Shown here one piece after another: positions 36,652 to 45,747 of a DNA stretch of 64,000 nucleotides. A model generated the notes under the pieces. That model did not search any database. It had not been told where the DNA came from and worked only from the letters and a program-made list of their open reading frames with translations. Within the stretch, counting starts at the first letter, position 1. Every line of letters starts with the position of its first letter. The position numbers and the translations under genes were made by a program. This DNA comes from Clostridium cibarium (GTDB taxonomy: Bacteria > Bacillota > Clostridia > Clostridiales > Clostridiaceae): contig NZ_JACSRA010000007.1 in assembly GCF_014836335.1 (NCBI RefSeq), positions 62,001 to 126,000 of the forward strand. The letters run 5' to 3'.

Positions 36652-37698
36652 ATGGTAGAAAAATTCAGGGAATACTTGAAGAGAAGTTTTTCTAACGGTC
36701 CGAAGGCAAAGATAATGTTGGGACTAATAATTTGTATAGCGTGTATAGTCACGATTTTAGTCTCTATGAGGAAGACAGTTAATATAAGTATAGACGGAAA
36801 AGACGAAACAATTATCACATATAAAGGGACTGTTAAAGATGTGTTGCAAGAAAGAGGCTACGAAATAGTAGAAAAAGATAAAGTGCAACCATCCTTAGAA
36901 TCCAATATTACGAATGATGAAACAATATCGATTAAGAAAGCTGTACCAGTTAAGGTTGTTATAGCAGGTGAAGAGCGAAATATATTAACAGCCGAAAACA
37001 CAATAGAGGACATGCTACTTGCAGAAGCAGATAATCTTGCAGAAGATGGGATATACTATAAAGATACAGATATAGTTAGTCCAAGCAAAGATACTGAAAT
37101 TGCACCAGATATGGACATTCAAGTAGTTAATGTTAAAGAAGAAGAAGTACAGGATATGGAGGATATACCATTCGATACGGAACAAACTATTGATTATAAT
37201 AAAATTAATACCTATAGAGAGGTAACTAAAGCTGGAGAAACTGGTAAGAAAGCAGTTACTTATAAAGTTGTTAAACATAATGATGAAGTTATTGCTAAAT
37301 TAAGAGTTAGTGAAACTCCAGTAAAAGACCCACAAACAGAGCATGTTACAGTTGGTGGTGCAATTCAAAAAACAAGTAGAAGTGGAGAAACTTATCTATC
37401 GAAAAAAACTTTGTATATGGAAGCTACAGCTTATTCTGGTGGTGGAAGAACTGCTACAGGAAGAACGGTAACTTATAATCCTGATGGTATAAGTACAATT
37501 GCTGTAGATCCAAGAGTAATACCTCTTGGAAGTTTAGTAGAAGTAAGTGGATATGGGCTAGCGATTGCATCGGATACAGGTGGTGTAATTAAAGGGGACA
37601 TTATTGATGTTTACTTTGATTCAAACGGTGAATGTACAAGCTGGGGAAGAAAGTATAATGTTGAAGTTAACATAAAAGCATACCCAGGCGAATGGTAG
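36652..37698 (+). CDS. yabE: YabE-like cell-wall protein: DUF348 repeats, G5 and 3D domains
   Basis: 348 residues. One N-terminal membrane helix (about 21-40) follows a basic cytoplasmic start. Then come two DUF348 repeats (about 45-95 and 100-150), a G5 domain (about 165-230, TEQTIDYNKINTYREVTKAGETG ... YKVV) and a C-terminal 3D domain (about 250-348) with three Asp: VDPRVIPLGSLV, ASDTGGVIKGDIIDVYFD. It resembles YabE and Rpf-like wall hydrolases, which cut peptidoglycan during regrowth. It is likely anchored outside the membrane. In Bacillus yabE is controlled by sigma-X/M and an antisense RNA; here only an AT-rich promoter region upstream is seen. Confidence 0.9.
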   Translation: MVEKFREYLKRSFSNGPKAKIMLGLIICIACIVTILVSMRKTVNISIDGKDETIITYKGTVKDVLQERGYEIVEKDKVQPSLESNITNDETISIKKAVPVKVVIAGEERNILTAENTIEDMLLAEADNLAEDGIYYKDTDIVSPSKDTEIAPDMDIQVVNVKEEEVQDMEDIPFDTEQTIDYNKINTYREVTKAGETGKKAVTYKVVKHNDEVIAKLRVSETPVKDPQTEHVTVGGAIQKTSRSGETYLSKKTLYMEATAYSGGGRTATGRTVTYNPDGISTIAVDPRVIPLGSLVEVSGYGLAIASDTGGVIKGDIIDVYFDSNGECTSWGRKYNVEVNIKAYPGEW

Positions 37699-37706
37699 AA
37701 AATGAT

Positions 37707-37742
37707 TAAGAACTGTCTCGAAATATGAGACAGTTCTTTTAT
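37707..37742 (+). terminator. rho-independent terminator after yabE
   Basis: AAGAACTGTCTC-GAAATAT-GAGACAGTTCTTTTATTT, 12-bp stem with T run. Confidence 0.92.
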
Positions 37743-37807
37743 TTATTTGACATTATACAGTTATATAGGTAAATTAAGAATATATTAAAATGGAAGGAAG
37801 AATTATT

Positions 37808-38359
37808 TTGATTAAAGAAGTGATAGTAGTAGAAGGTAGGGATGACATAACAGCTGTAAAAAAAGCAGTTGATGCAGAAATTATAGCTACTAGTGGATTT
37901 GGTATAAATGCTAAGATTATAGATAGAATAAAAGAAGCACAAAAAAGGAAAGGTGTTATAGTCTTAACGGATCCTGATTTTGCTGGAGAGAAAATAAGAA
38001 GCATAATAGCAAAAAGAGTAAAGGGTGTAAAGCATGCATATATAGCGCAAGAAGATGGGCTAAAAGATGGAGATATAGGAGTTGAAAATGCAACACCTGA
38101 GGTTATACTAAAGGCTTTGGAAGGAGCAAAAGTAACTTTAGAAGAGAAAAGTGAAAATTTTACTATGGACGATATGTTTTATTGTAAACTAACAGGGCAA
38201 GCAGATTCGAAAAAAAGACGAATAATACTAGGCAAGGAACTAGGGATTGGATACGGAAATGCTAATCAGATGTTATCAAGATTAAATAACTATGGTATTA
38301 CAGAAGAGGAATTTGTAAAGGCTATAAATAAAATAAAAGAGGAATTAGGAGATAGCTAA
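37808..38359 (+). CDS. rnmV: ribonuclease M5 (5S rRNA maturation)
   Basis: 183 residues from TTG 37808, which has GGAAGGAAG at normal distance; the ATG 18 bp earlier has none. The N-terminal Toprim domain shows [20 protein letters not shown] (catalytic Glu) and [13 protein letters not shown] (DxD). Downstream, the DUF4093-type region ends in the [18 protein letters not shown] block. It processes the 5S rRNA precursor, with ribosomal protein L18 as helper in Bacillus. Its stop overlaps the ksgA start by one base (TAATG), so translation is coupled. Confidence 0.93.
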   Translation: MIKEVIVVEGRDDITAVKKAVDAEIIATSGFGINAKIIDRIKEAQKRKGVIVLTDPDFAGEKIRSIIAKRVKGVKHAYIAQEDGLKDGDIGVENATPEVILKALEGAKVTLEEKSENFTMDDMFYCKLTGQADSKKRRIILGKELGIGYGNANQMLSRLNNYGITEEEFVKAINKIKEELGDS

Positions 38360-39201
38360 TGGATATAAAAGATTATAAGACACAAGAGCTAGTAAAGAAA
38401 TATAATTTTAAATTTTCAAAGAGTTTAGGACAAAATTTTTTAATAGATGATTCAGTGCTAAATGATATTGTAGATGGTGCAGATGTTCAGGAAGATGATT
38501 TAGTAATAGAAATAGGACCGGGAGTAGGATCTTTGACAGCTCAGCTTATAGATAAAGCTAAGAAGGTGGTATCTATAGAACTAGATAATGATCTTATTCC
38601 TATATTAGAAACAGAACTTGGTCAGTATGAGAATTTCTCATTAATACATAATGACGCGTTAAAGGTGGATTTTAATGAAATTATTGGAGAAGAAAATAGT
38701 GTTAAGTTAGTAGCAAATCTTCCTTATTACGTTACAACTCCTATTATTGTAAGACTACTTAAAGAGGGATATAAATTTAAATCTCTTACTATAATGATAC
38801 AAAAGGAAGTTGCAGAGAGAATAGATGCTGAGCCAAATTGTAAGGAATATGGCTCTTTATCACTATTGGTTCAATATTATTGTAATACTAGAATAATAAG
38901 AACTGTAACACCTAGTTGTTTTATTCCTAGGCCTAAGGTTGATTCTATAGTAATTAGATTAGATAGATTAGATGAGCCGAAGGTGAAAGTTAAAGATGAA
39001 AATTTGATGTTTGAAATAATAAGAAATGCTTTTAATATGAGAAGAAAAACTCTTTGGAATGGAACAAAGTTTATAGGTATGCCAAAAGAGAAGCTTTTAG
39101 AAGCTTATGAGAAAGCAGGAATTGACCCAAAAAGAAGAGGAGAAACATTAAGTTTACAAGAGTTTGCAACGTTATCAGATTGTGTTAGTGAATTAAGATA
39201 G
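38359..39201 (+). CDS. ksgA: 16S rRNA (adenine1518-N6/adenine1519-N6)-dimethyltransferase
   Basis: 280 residues. SAM motif I is [12 protein letters not shown] (near residue 48), the catalytic motif IV is [12 protein letters not shown] (near 118), and the FIPRPKVDS block near 190 is typical of KsgA/RsmA. An N-terminal [11 protein letters not shown] block identifies the family. It dimethylates two adjacent adenines in the 3-prime hairpin of 16S rRNA, late in 30S assembly. It is the last gene of the rnmV-ksgA pair. Confidence 0.96.
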   Translation: MDIKDYKTQELVKKYNFKFSKSLGQNFLIDDSVLNDIVDGADVQEDDLVIEIGPGVGSLTAQLIDKAKKVVSIELDNDLIPILETELGQYENFSLIHNDALKVDFNEIIGEENSVKLVANLPYYVTTPIIVRLLKEGYKFKSLTIMIQKEVAERIDAEPNCKEYGSLSLLVQYYCNTRIIRTVTPSCFIPRPKVDSIVIRLDRLDEPKVKVKDENLMFEIIRNAFNMRRKTLWNGTKFIGMPKEKLLEAYEKAGIDPKRRGETLSLQEFATLSDCVSELR

Positions 39202-39266
39202 AAAATAGCATAATTATTAGTACTTCGCATATAATGTATTGAAATAATTTATGTGGAGGAATAGGC

Positions 39267-40655
39267 TTGGCACATAATAAATTGTATAGAAATTTTATAA
39301 TTTTACAGGAGGATGAAAAAAGCCATGGTATTTCAGGGGAAAAGCCTCTATCGGGATATGCAAAAATAGAAGCAAAGAGCGACAAGTGCAAAATATCATT
39401 TTATGCTCAAAATTTAAATAAAGATGATAAATACACCATAGTACTTATTTGCTACAAGAAAGATATGAAACAGATAGTAGACTTAGGCTCCTTGGAAGTA
39501 ACAGACGTAGGTAAAGGAGAGGCTTGTAAGGAATACTATATAAATAACATAGCAGGCTTGGATTTTTCTTATGAAAAGATATCAGGAGCTGCAATATGTA
39601 AATACAAAGATGGTGAATTATCATTTTTAATGTATGGCTTTATGAATGGAGAAAACATAAAGGATGGCTGGAAAAAGTGTAAAGTGATAAAATACGCAGA
39701 TAAAGAAGATAAAACCTTTAAGAAAGATTTCAAGAAGATAGAGAAGAACTTTGATGATAAGGGTTTGAATAAAGTAGAAGATCATCATGTTGAATACCAT
39801 AAGGCTGAATATGATGATAAACATGGAAAAGATTTAGAAAAACATCATAAAGAAAATAATGATGCTTACAAAGAAGATAAATGTGAGGATGAACATAAGG
39901 ACTATCATAAAGAGAAACATGAAGATTATCATGATAAAAAAGAAGAATATGAAGGTGGTAAAGAAGAGCATCATAGTGAAAAATATAAAGATTTAAATAT
40001 AGATGAAGATAAAGATTATCATGAAGAAGAGCATCATGAACATCACCATGAGGAACATCATGATGAAGAAAATAAGTATAAACATAGTTGCAAAGAAGAA
40101 AATGATTATTATGATGATGAAGGTTATGGGGCTGTCGGAGAAAAATGTAGTAACATAATGGAAAAAGAATCAAAGTTTGATCAGTATGAGAAAAGTATTG
40201 AAAAGACTAAGAATAGAGAAACTATTTCAGATAAATTTGAGTTAAGTGGAGACATGGGAAAATTCTTCAATGAAATTGTTAATGGATTTGAAGAATATAG
40301 AAGTAAAGCTAATGATATAAAATATTGTAAGTGGTACAAGGTTAATGTAAATAGTTTAGATGATATGTGCAATATAAATAATTATAATAAGTATACAGTA
40401 GCTTATTATCCTATGTTGAATTATTACCCTTATATAAAGAAATATGGTTATTTTATGCTTGGGTATAAATGTGATTCTAAAGGTAATTTAAAGTATATAG
40501 TTTATGGCGTTCCAGGAAAGAAAGATGAGGATGAACAACCTTATGCAGGAAAGACAGGTTTTGTTACTTGGATGGAACTGGATAGTGGAAACGAAGGTTG
40601 TTGGTTAATGTTTTATGATTTTAGAAACTCAACAATAGTAGTGCCAATGAAGTAA
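39267..40655 (+). CDS. unknown protein with a histidine- and charge-rich central repeat
   Basis: 462 residues, start TTG 39267 after GGAGGA. Three parts are seen: a folded N-terminal domain (about 1-142), a highly charged, low-complexity middle (about 143-300) rich in His, Glu, Asp, Lys and Tyr with about 20 histidines, and a C-terminal beta domain (about 345-462) with many Tyr and Trp. There is no signal peptide or membrane helix. The middle would be disordered and could bind zinc, nickel or copper. The layout recalls clostridial spore-surface proteins, but no known coat domain is clear. It lies between ksgA and a membrane-anchored unknown gene that starts 10 bp after its stop. Confidence 0.75.
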   Translation: MAHNKLYRNFIILQEDEKSHGISGEKPLSGYAKIEAKSDKCKISFYAQNLNKDDKYTIVLICYKKDMKQIVDLGSLEVTDVGKGEACKEYYINNIAGLDFSYEKISGAAICKYKDGELSFLMYGFMNGENIKDGWKKCKVIKYADKEDKTFKKDFKKIEKNFDDKGLNKVEDHHVEYHKAEYDDKHGKDLEKHHKENNDAYKEDKCEDEHKDYHKEKHEDYHDKKEEYEGGKEEHHSEKYKDLNIDEDKDYHEEEHHEHHHEEHHDEENKYKHSCKEENDYYDDEGYGAVGEKCSNIMEKESKFDQYEKSIEKTKNRETISDKFELSGDMGKFFNEIVNGFEEYRSKANDIKYCKWYKVNVNSLDDMCNINNYNKYTVAYYPMLNYYPYIKKYGYFMLGYKCDSKGNLKYIVYGVPGKKDEDEQPYAGKTGFVTWMELDSGNEGCWLMFYDFRNSTIVVPMK

Positions 40656-40665
40656 GGTAAGGTTT

Positions 40666-41223
40666 ATGAATAAAAAACAATTAACTATGACTTTAATATT
40701 AGGAGCGCTTATGCTTCTTTTAATATTTACCCAGAGATTTTTTGATAATAACTTTAAGAAAGTAGCATTAACGAATAGCAATATGGGGGAATTAAAGGAA
40801 TATTCAATGGTTAATGGGCAATTTGCTTATTCTATACCCAGCAAGTGGAGTTTAAAAGATATAAATTCAGATGACTATGATGTCTTTAAGGCAGAATTTA
40901 AAGGTAATGATATAATGGGATATATCGAATTAATTAACAATAATGATGATGTAGTTTCAGTGGCACAAAAAGATTTAGATAACTTGATACTTTCTCATGA
41001 TAAGGAGAAAATAGATAGATATAAGTCAGGCAAAAGAAATTGCATAAAAGTTATTTATAAGACTAAGATAAAAAATGGATATACATTTGTTAATATAAAT
41101 TATTATATTCCTTTAAATGAAGGCAAGATAGGTAAAGTTACTTTTATTGTTAAAGAAGATTCTTATAAGGATGATATGTCTGTGGTTTTCAATTCTATTG
41201 TAGATAATTATATATGCAAATAA
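40666..41223 (+). CDS. membrane-anchored unknown protein
   Basis: 185 residues. One N-terminal hydrophobic helix (about 7-24), with no lipobox or clear cleavage site, anchors an external domain of about 155 residues. The domain is beta-rich, with YSIPSKWSLKDI near residue 55 and YKTKIKNGYTFVNINYYIPL near residue 127; this recalls PsbP-like lipid-binding folds but is not certain. It starts 10 bp after the His-rich gene (AAGGTAAGG site), so the two are likely co-transcribed and may act in the same envelope or spore layer. Confidence 0.7.
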   Translation: MNKKQLTMTLILGALMLLLIFTQRFFDNNFKKVALTNSNMGELKEYSMVNGQFAYSIPSKWSLKDINSDDYDVFKAEFKGNDIMGYIELINNNDDVVSVAQKDLDNLILSHDKEKIDRYKSGKRNCIKVIYKTKIKNGYTFVNINYYIPLNEGKIGKVTFIVKEDSYKDDMSVVFNSIVDNYICK

Positions 41224-41267
41224 GAGTTTGCCATTAGTTCATTAAAGTATTATAATTTATATGTATA

Positions 41268-41298
41268 TTAGGGGAAGCTAATAAGCTTCTCCTAATTA
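41268..41298 (+). terminator. terminator-like hairpin
   Basis: TTAGGGGAAGCT-AAT-AAGCTTCTCCTAA, a stable stem without a long T run, between the membrane-anchored gene and the lipoprotein gene. Confidence 0.6.
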
Positions 41299-41332
41299 AT
41301 TATATAAGTTATTATGAAGGAGAGTATTACAA

Positions 41333-42169
41333 TTGAAGAAAAATAAATTCTTAATTATAGGATTAATAATTATTATTATAACAACTTCTCTTTCGGGATG
41401 TAGTTTAATAGACAAAGGTTTGGAAAAATTAAATTTTAAAAATAGTGACTTTGAATATATACATCAAAGTAAGGTAGATAAAATAGTTATTCAGAGTGCG
41501 CGAGATTCAGGATTTAAATTTGTTATAACTGATAATAATGCTATTAATGATATATACAATATATTAAGTAAAGGTAAAGTAAAAAGTGAGAAGACTTCTT
41601 TAGATCCAGATTATAATTTTGAAGTCTACATGGGAGACGAAGTAAAATCATATAAATATGCTGTAAGTGTTGATGAAAGAGGCGTAGGAAATTTTTATGA
41701 TGATAATACTGCATATTTAATTTCGAAAGATTTAGATGATACTATCATGCAGAATTTATCTACAACAAGAAAACCTAGAGATTTTGAGGATATATATTAT
41801 AATAGTATATTACAAGTAATTAACAAGAAAAAAGATGAGTTGACATCATCGGATAATAAAGTTGGAGTTAATATAAGTGGAGATGTAGATTGTTTAAAAT
41901 ATATGTTTTCCGTAGATCTTAAGAATTTTGAGAAAAATTTAAATAAAGCAGTACCAGGAATTAAACTTATTAATAATGATATATCTGATTTTGATACTGT
42001 TATTACAGTAAAAAATAGAGGATATAGTAGTAAAGTATTTAAAACAAGTATAGTTGTAGATAATAAGAAAGCTAAGAGTTATGAAACTTATTATGTTCAA
42101 GGAGCTTATGAATATAAGAATTGGAAAATAACTGTGAGTGAACCAAATGAAAAGCCAAAGAGTTGGTAG
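41333..42169 (+). CDS. uncharacterised lipoprotein
   Basis: 278 residues, start TTG 41333 after GAAGGAGAG. A lipoprotein signal ends in LSGC (lipidated Cys at residue 23). The mature chain has two halves: a region with VIQSARDSGFKFVITDNNAINDIYNIL (about 50-80), resembling DUF5301-like substrate-free domains of Firmicute lipoproteins, and a second beta-rich half (about 175-278). It is anchored on the outer face of the cell membrane. The stop overlaps the upstream region of the Mrp gene closely, so they may be co-transcribed. Function unknown. Confidence 0.75.
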   Translation: MKKNKFLIIGLIIIIITTSLSGCSLIDKGLEKLNFKNSDFEYIHQSKVDKIVIQSARDSGFKFVITDNNAINDIYNILSKGKVKSEKTSLDPDYNFEVYMGDEVKSYKYAVSVDERGVGNFYDDNTAYLISKDLDDTIMQNLSTTRKPRDFEDIYYNSILQVINKKKDELTSSDNKVGVNISGDVDCLKYMFSVDLKNFEKNLNKAVPGIKLINNDISDFDTVITVKNRGYSSKVFKTSIVVDNKKAKSYETYYVQGAYEYKNWKITVSEPNEKPKSW

Positions 42170-42186
42170 AGATTAAGGAGGACAAA

Positions 42187-43029
42187 ATGGGAAGTTGTGA
42201 TAATTGTGCTAGCAAGGAGCAATGTGCTTCAAAGGGAATTACATCATGTGAAACTTCAATTAAGGTATTACCTAAGTATGGGAATATAAAAAATGTAATT
42301 GGAGTGATTAGTGGTAAAGGTGGAGTGGGAAAATCTACAATAACAGGGATAATGGCTACGATGTTAAGAAAAAGAGGTTACACTGTTGGGGTTTTGGATG
42401 CAGATATTACAGGTCCTTCTATGCCTAGATTTTTTGGAATTAACAATCAAAGAGCACAGATAACACCTATAAATGAAAATGCTGTGAAGTTTTCACCGGT
42501 AGAGACTAAAAGTGGAATAAAAGTTATGTCTATGAATTTAATTACACAGGTAGAGGATCAACCAGTTATATGGAGAGGGCCGGTAATCACTGGAGTACTA
42601 AATCAAATGTATATAGATACTGAATGGGGAGAATTAGACTACTTATTAATAGATATGCCACCAGGGACAGGAGATATTGCTTTAACTGTTATGCAAGATT
42701 TCCCTATAAAAGAATTGGTGATAGTATCTACGCCTCAAAGTATGGTATCTATGATAGTTAAAAAAGTTGTTATAATGGCAGAAAAAGTTGGAATAAAAAT
42801 AAGAGGGGTAGTAGAAAATATGTCTTACATAGTGTGTACTGGCTGCGAGAAGAAGGTGCATGTATTTAGTAAGAAATCAGCAGAAGAACATGCTGATTAT
42901 CTAGGAATTCCTTTAATAGGGGAATTACCTATTGATTTAGAATTTACAGAAGCTTTAGAAGAAGGCAAAGCTGAAGAGTATGTATTAAGTAATTCTTTAT
43001 ATTCATTAATCTTTGAAGGGCTATATTAA
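42187..43029 (+). CDS. Mrp/NBP35-type iron-sulfur carrier ATPase
   Basis: 280 residues from ATG 42187, after AAGGAGG. A short Cys-rich N-terminus (CDNCASKEQCASKGITSC) precedes the P-loop ATPase: deviant Walker A GKGGVGKST (about 46-54), DADITGPSMPR, and LLIDMPPGTGD (about 160). A CxxC pair (IVCTGCEKK, near 218) bridges [4Fe-4S] in ApbC/Mrp dimers. It carries and transfers iron-sulfur clusters to apoproteins in the cytosol. A single-cluster ferredoxin follows 62 bp later, consistent with cluster metabolism. Confidence 0.92.
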   Translation: MGSCDNCASKEQCASKGITSCETSIKVLPKYGNIKNVIGVISGKGGVGKSTITGIMATMLRKRGYTVGVLDADITGPSMPRFFGINNQRAQITPINENAVKFSPVETKSGIKVMSMNLITQVEDQPVIWRGPVITGVLNQMYIDTEWGELDYLLIDMPPGTGDIALTVMQDFPIKELVIVSTPQSMVSMIVKKVVIMAEKVGIKIRGVVENMSYIVCTGCEKKVHVFSKKSAEEHADYLGIPLIGELPIDLEFTEALEEGKAEEYVLSNSLYSLIFEGLY

Positions 43030-43091
43030 TAATTTTCATTTCTTTGGAGATAATACTTTATGAAAGTATTCTAAAGGAAGGGGAATTAAAT

Positions 43092-43280
43092 ATGAAAGCA
43101 AAAGTAGATCAAGAAGCTTGCGTTGGATGTGGATTATGTCCATCAATATGTGAAGAGGTATTTCAATTGGGGGATGATGGAAAAGCACACGCAATTGTTG
43201 ATACAGTTCCAGCAAATGTTGAAGATGCAGCTAAAGATGCAGAATCTAGTTGCCCTGTTGATGCTATAGAATGTGAATAA
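43092..43280 (+). CDS. [4Fe-4S] ferredoxin, single-cluster type
   Basis: 62 residues from ATG 43092, after AAGGAAGGGG. The ligands are in ACVGCGLCPSICEEV (Cys 11, 14, 17; Cys 21 replaces the 4th of classical 2[4Fe-4S] types) and SSCPVDAIEC. The short length with one full CxxCxxC set suggests one [4Fe-4S] cluster, as in Thermotoga or Desulfovibrio Fd I rather than the normal clostridial two-cluster ferredoxin. It moves electrons in the cytosol. It is closed by a clear terminator and sits after the Mrp gene. Confidence 0.92.
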   Translation: MKAKVDQEACVGCGLCPSICEEVFQLGDDGKAHAIVDTVPANVEDAAKDAESSCPVDAIECE

Positions 43281-43284
43281 TGAT

Positions 43285-43322
43285 ATTAAAAAAGAACCTT
43301 TAATAAAGGTTCTTTTTTAATA
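43285..43322. terminator. bidirectional terminator between ferredoxin and thiT
   Basis: AAAAAAGAACCTTTA-ATA-AAGGTTCTTTTTT; T runs on both strands serve the two convergent genes. Confidence 0.92.
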
Positions 43323-43988
43323 TCAAGCTTTTGCTTCTTTTAAAAATATATTTAATGGAAGTAAAGCGATTACTATAACACAGATTATTGCATCAGCAGC
43401 TACCATTGGACCATTTACAACTGCAGAGTATATCCATGGGTGCATTCCGGCAGATAGAGCATCTGATGAGAAGAATACTACTCCTGATATAAAGTGACAA
43501 ACAAATTTTACGACAAACGCCATTATTGTGGCTGGAATAGGTTTATCTCTTAAATATCCTGCTAATCCTATTGCTAAAGATGGTAATGGATAATCAAATA
43601 AAATTTGAACTGGATGAACAAAATATGGATCAAGGAATAAATTTAAAAGACCATATAAAAATCCAGTTAGCATCCCTATTTCAGGACCGTAAATAAAGGC
43701 AATTAATAAAATAGGAACCATTCCTCCAAGGGTGACGCTTCCACCCATAGGAAAGTGATATATTCTAAATACTTGTAGCACGCAAGCTAAAGCTAAAGCT
43801 ATTCCTATACGGCTAATCATTTTAGCATCAAGTTTTACTTTTTTAAATCTAATTAAGGCAACAATAATTATTGCTAATCCGATTAATCCAATAAATAAAC
43901 TTGGATTATTAATAAGTGTTTGTGATTTATCAGAAAAACCAGTAAAATAGTTTCTTAGTCTATCCGACCAATCGCTTAAAAAATTCAT
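43323..43988 (-). CDS. thiT: energy-coupling-factor thiamine transporter S component
   Basis: 221 residues with six membrane segments. The FPMGGSVTLGGMVPILLIAFIYGPEIGMLTGF block is the core of ThiT, the S component that binds thiamine, and FHISGVVF and YSAVVNGP lie near the end. It joins ECF ATPases and EcfT coded elsewhere. A TPP riboswitch and attenuator stand upstream, which makes the substrate call firm. The start ATG 43988 is 8 nt after AGGAGG. Confidence 0.95.
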   Translation of the reverse strand: MNFLSDWSDRLRNYFTGFSDKSQTLINNPSLFIGLIGLAIIIVALIRFKKVKLDAKMISRIGIALALACVLQVFRIYHFPMGGSVTLGGMVPILLIAFIYGPEIGMLTGFLYGLLNLFLDPYFVHPVQILFDYPLPSLAIGLAGYLRDKPIPATIMAFVVKFVCHFISGVVFFSSDALSAGMHPWIYSAVVNGPMVAADAIICVIVIALLPLNIFLKEAKA

Positions 43989-44016
43989 AAAAAAACCTCC
44001 TAGTAATTCTGCTAGA
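43989..44016 (-). promoter_or_regulatory. attenuator hairpin of thiT that also traps the ribosome site
   Basis: On the minus strand, CCTTCTAG pairs with CTAGGAGG across an 8-nt loop, followed by seven T. The 3-prime arm is the AGGAGG ribosome site of thiT, so the same hairpin would both end transcription and hide the site when TPP is bound. Confidence 0.75.
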
Positions 44017-44046
44017 AGGCCTAAAGCTTAATAATATAATAATTAT

Positions 44047-44132
44047 AATTGCTTTCCTACGCTGGTATTAACCAGATCAGGTACAAGGGTTAACGATATA
44101 CATTTCTCAGCCTTTAGGCACCCCTAGCAGAT
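44047..44132 (-). promoter_or_regulatory. TPP riboswitch (THI element)
   Basis: On the minus strand: AGGGGTGCCTAAAGGCTGAGA near the start, and CCCTTGTACCTGATCTGGTTAATACCAGCGTAGG (44048-44090 region), the two conserved sensor arms of the thiamine pyrophosphate aptamer. The attenuator follows within 35 bp. Confidence 0.97.
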
Positions 44133-44165
44133 ATTTTCATTTCTGCTTTTATTTTATGTCTTGCA

Positions 44166-44369
44166 TTAGAAAAAGTCAATTAATTTATTGACAACCATGC
44201 TAGACGAATTTGGGGCAGTTGGACTACATACTATATTTTCATTAGGGATATTGATGGTATCTCCTATATTGAAGTTAGATATTTGATTTAAAGGAATTGA
44301 TGTTATTCTTCCATCTTCAAGGGAAACATATGCATCAATACTGTTTTTATCAATAATTATTGCTTTCAT
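44166..44369 (-). CDS. small protein of unknown function
   Basis: 67 residues with a beta-rich N-terminus (MKAIIIDKNSIDAYVSLEDG, then PLNQISNFNIGDTINI) and an uncharged Ser/Asn-rich tail. It starts after AGGAGGT at normal distance. No cysteine pair, no membrane segment and no recognised domain. It lies just upstream of the TPP riboswitch on the same strand, 34 bp from it, with no obvious link to thiamine. It may be a small OB- or SH3-type barrel. Confidence 0.6.
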   Translation of the reverse strand: MKAIIIDKNSIDAYVSLEDGRITSIPLNQISNFNIGDTINIPNENIVCSPTAPNSSSMVVNKLIDFF

Positions 44370-44429
44370 TTATATGTACCTCCTATATAATAGGATGGCT
44401 ATAAAAGAAAAAGATATACCTAAGTATAT

Positions 44430-44864
44430 CTAATAAAGATCATTATAAATAATTTTGAAAACCTCTAAGGATTCTTCAATTTTAGATTTTAATAATTTTT
44501 TTTTGCTTTCAAAATTGATTCTTCCTTCTTTAGTTAATGTATATATTTTTTGAAACTTTTTCTTTGGATCGTTCCACTCGCCTATAATATCTCCTTGTTT
44601 CTCTAGTTTCTTTAAAATAGGGTATATTCCACCAGTACTAGGCACCCATAGTCCATTAGTTTTTTCACCTATTTTATGAGATATATCATTTCCATTTGAC
44701 GGATTTAAACTTAAGATATAAAGAATATAAATTGGAAGCAATCCTTTTGTAAAAACCTGCCCTACGGCTTCATTTTCTTTTTTTATTTTTTTTAAATCAG
44801 CAAGTTTTTGTTTATATTCTTCATATAATCGTTTCTCCTCGGCTTTAAGATCCTTTTCATTCAT
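44430..44864 (-). CDS. PadR family transcriptional regulator
   Basis: 144 residues. A PadR winged helix occupies about 38-110: GLLPIYILYILSLNPSNGNDISHKIGEKTNGLWVPSTGGIYPILKKLEKQGDI and the wing region YTLTKEGR. The C-terminal helix is the dimerisation arm. It follows the degV gene by 8 bp on the same strand and is probably the regulator of that operon; two copies of a palindrome are found before degV. Confidence 0.9.
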   Translation of the reverse strand: MNEKDLKAEEKRLYEEYKQKLADLKKIKKENEAVGQVFTKGLLPIYILYILSLNPSNGNDISHKIGEKTNGLWVPSTGGIYPILKKLEKQGDIIGEWNDPKKKFQKIYTLTKEGRINFESKKKLLKSKIEESLEVFKIIYNDLY

Positions 44865-44872
44865 GATTAGAT

Positions 44873-45715
44873 TTAGAGTTCTTCTATAATGAAGCCTAAT
44901 AATCCAGGACCAGTGTGGACTCCTAATGCAGGGCCTACAGTGGCAGTGGAAATTTCATTTATATTTTCATTTGTTTTTAAAGCATTAAGAATGGCATTAC
45001 TTTCCTCGATAGCATTTCCTTCGATAATCCAAATGTTGCATTTGTTTTTGCTTAAATAGCCTTCTACAATTTCCTTTAATTTATTTATAGATTGTTTACG
45101 GCCTCTAGCTTTAGCATATGTTTGATAAATACCGTCATCTCCAACAAAAACTATTGGTTTTAAATTTAGAAGTTCTCCAATTGTTCCAGCAACTCTTCCT
45201 ATTCTTCCGCCTTTTTTTAGATATTCAAGTGTATTCAATGTGAAATAGGTATGTACACTTTTTCGGTAAGTTGGAAGCAGTGATATAATTTCTTCAAAGG
45301 TTTTTCCTTCTTTAACAAGCTTTGAAGCTGATAATACAATAGAGCCTTGTGCCATGCTTAATGTTTTAGAGTCATAAACATAACTTGTTAGGTTAGGGTG
45401 GTCTTCTAAAGCCAATCTAACAGAATTACTTGTACCAGAAAGAGCACTTGATATATGTATAGCAATAACATGTGTATAGCCTTCTTCTTCAAGGTTAGTT
45501 AATATACTCTCTATTTTCTTCATACAAGGCAAAGAAGTAGTAGGTATTTCTTTTTCTAATGAGTCATATAGTTCATATGGTGTTATACTTACTCCATCTT
45601 CATATTCATTATCAGAATATATAATTCTAAAAGGAAGGGAAAATATATTATGTTCTTTTAGTAAATCTGATGATAAATCAGATCCGCTATCGGTTATTAT
45701 TGCGATCTTCTGCAT
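44873..45715 (-). CDS. DegV family fatty-acid-binding protein
   Basis: 280 residues from ATG 45715, after GGAGGTATT; the longer frame upstream has no site. Conserved blocks: IITDSGSDLSSDLL (near 6), TSLPCMKKIE, IAIHISSALSGTSNSVRLA (near 88), SMAQGSIV and LEYLKKGGRIGRVAG (near 160). The Ser and Thr that hold the fatty-acid carboxylate are in the first block. DegV/FakB proteins deliver fatty acids to the FakA kinase or store them. It is co-transcribed with the PadR gene, 8 bp later. Confidence 0.92.
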   Translation of the reverse strand: MQKIAIITDSGSDLSSDLLKEHNIFSLPFRIIYSDNEYEDGVSITPYELYDSLEKEIPTTSLPCMKKIESILTNLEEEGYTHVIAIHISSALSGTSNSVRLALEDHPNLTSYVYDSKTLSMAQGSIVLSASKLVKEGKTFEEIISLLPTYRKSVHTYFTLNTLEYLKKGGRIGRVAGTIGELLNLKPIVFVGDDGIYQTYAKARGRKQSINKLKEIVEGYLSKNKCNIWIIEGNAIEESNAILNALKTNENINEISTATVGPALGVHTGPGLLGFIIEEL

Positions 45716-45747
45716 AGTAATACCTCCAATATATGTAACAAAATTAT

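Noticed and set aside
39730..40173. 147-codon minus-strand frame rich in His, Leu and Tyr
   Set aside because: It is the antisense of the His-rich low-complexity repeat; its composition is a by-product of that repeat and no start signal is present.
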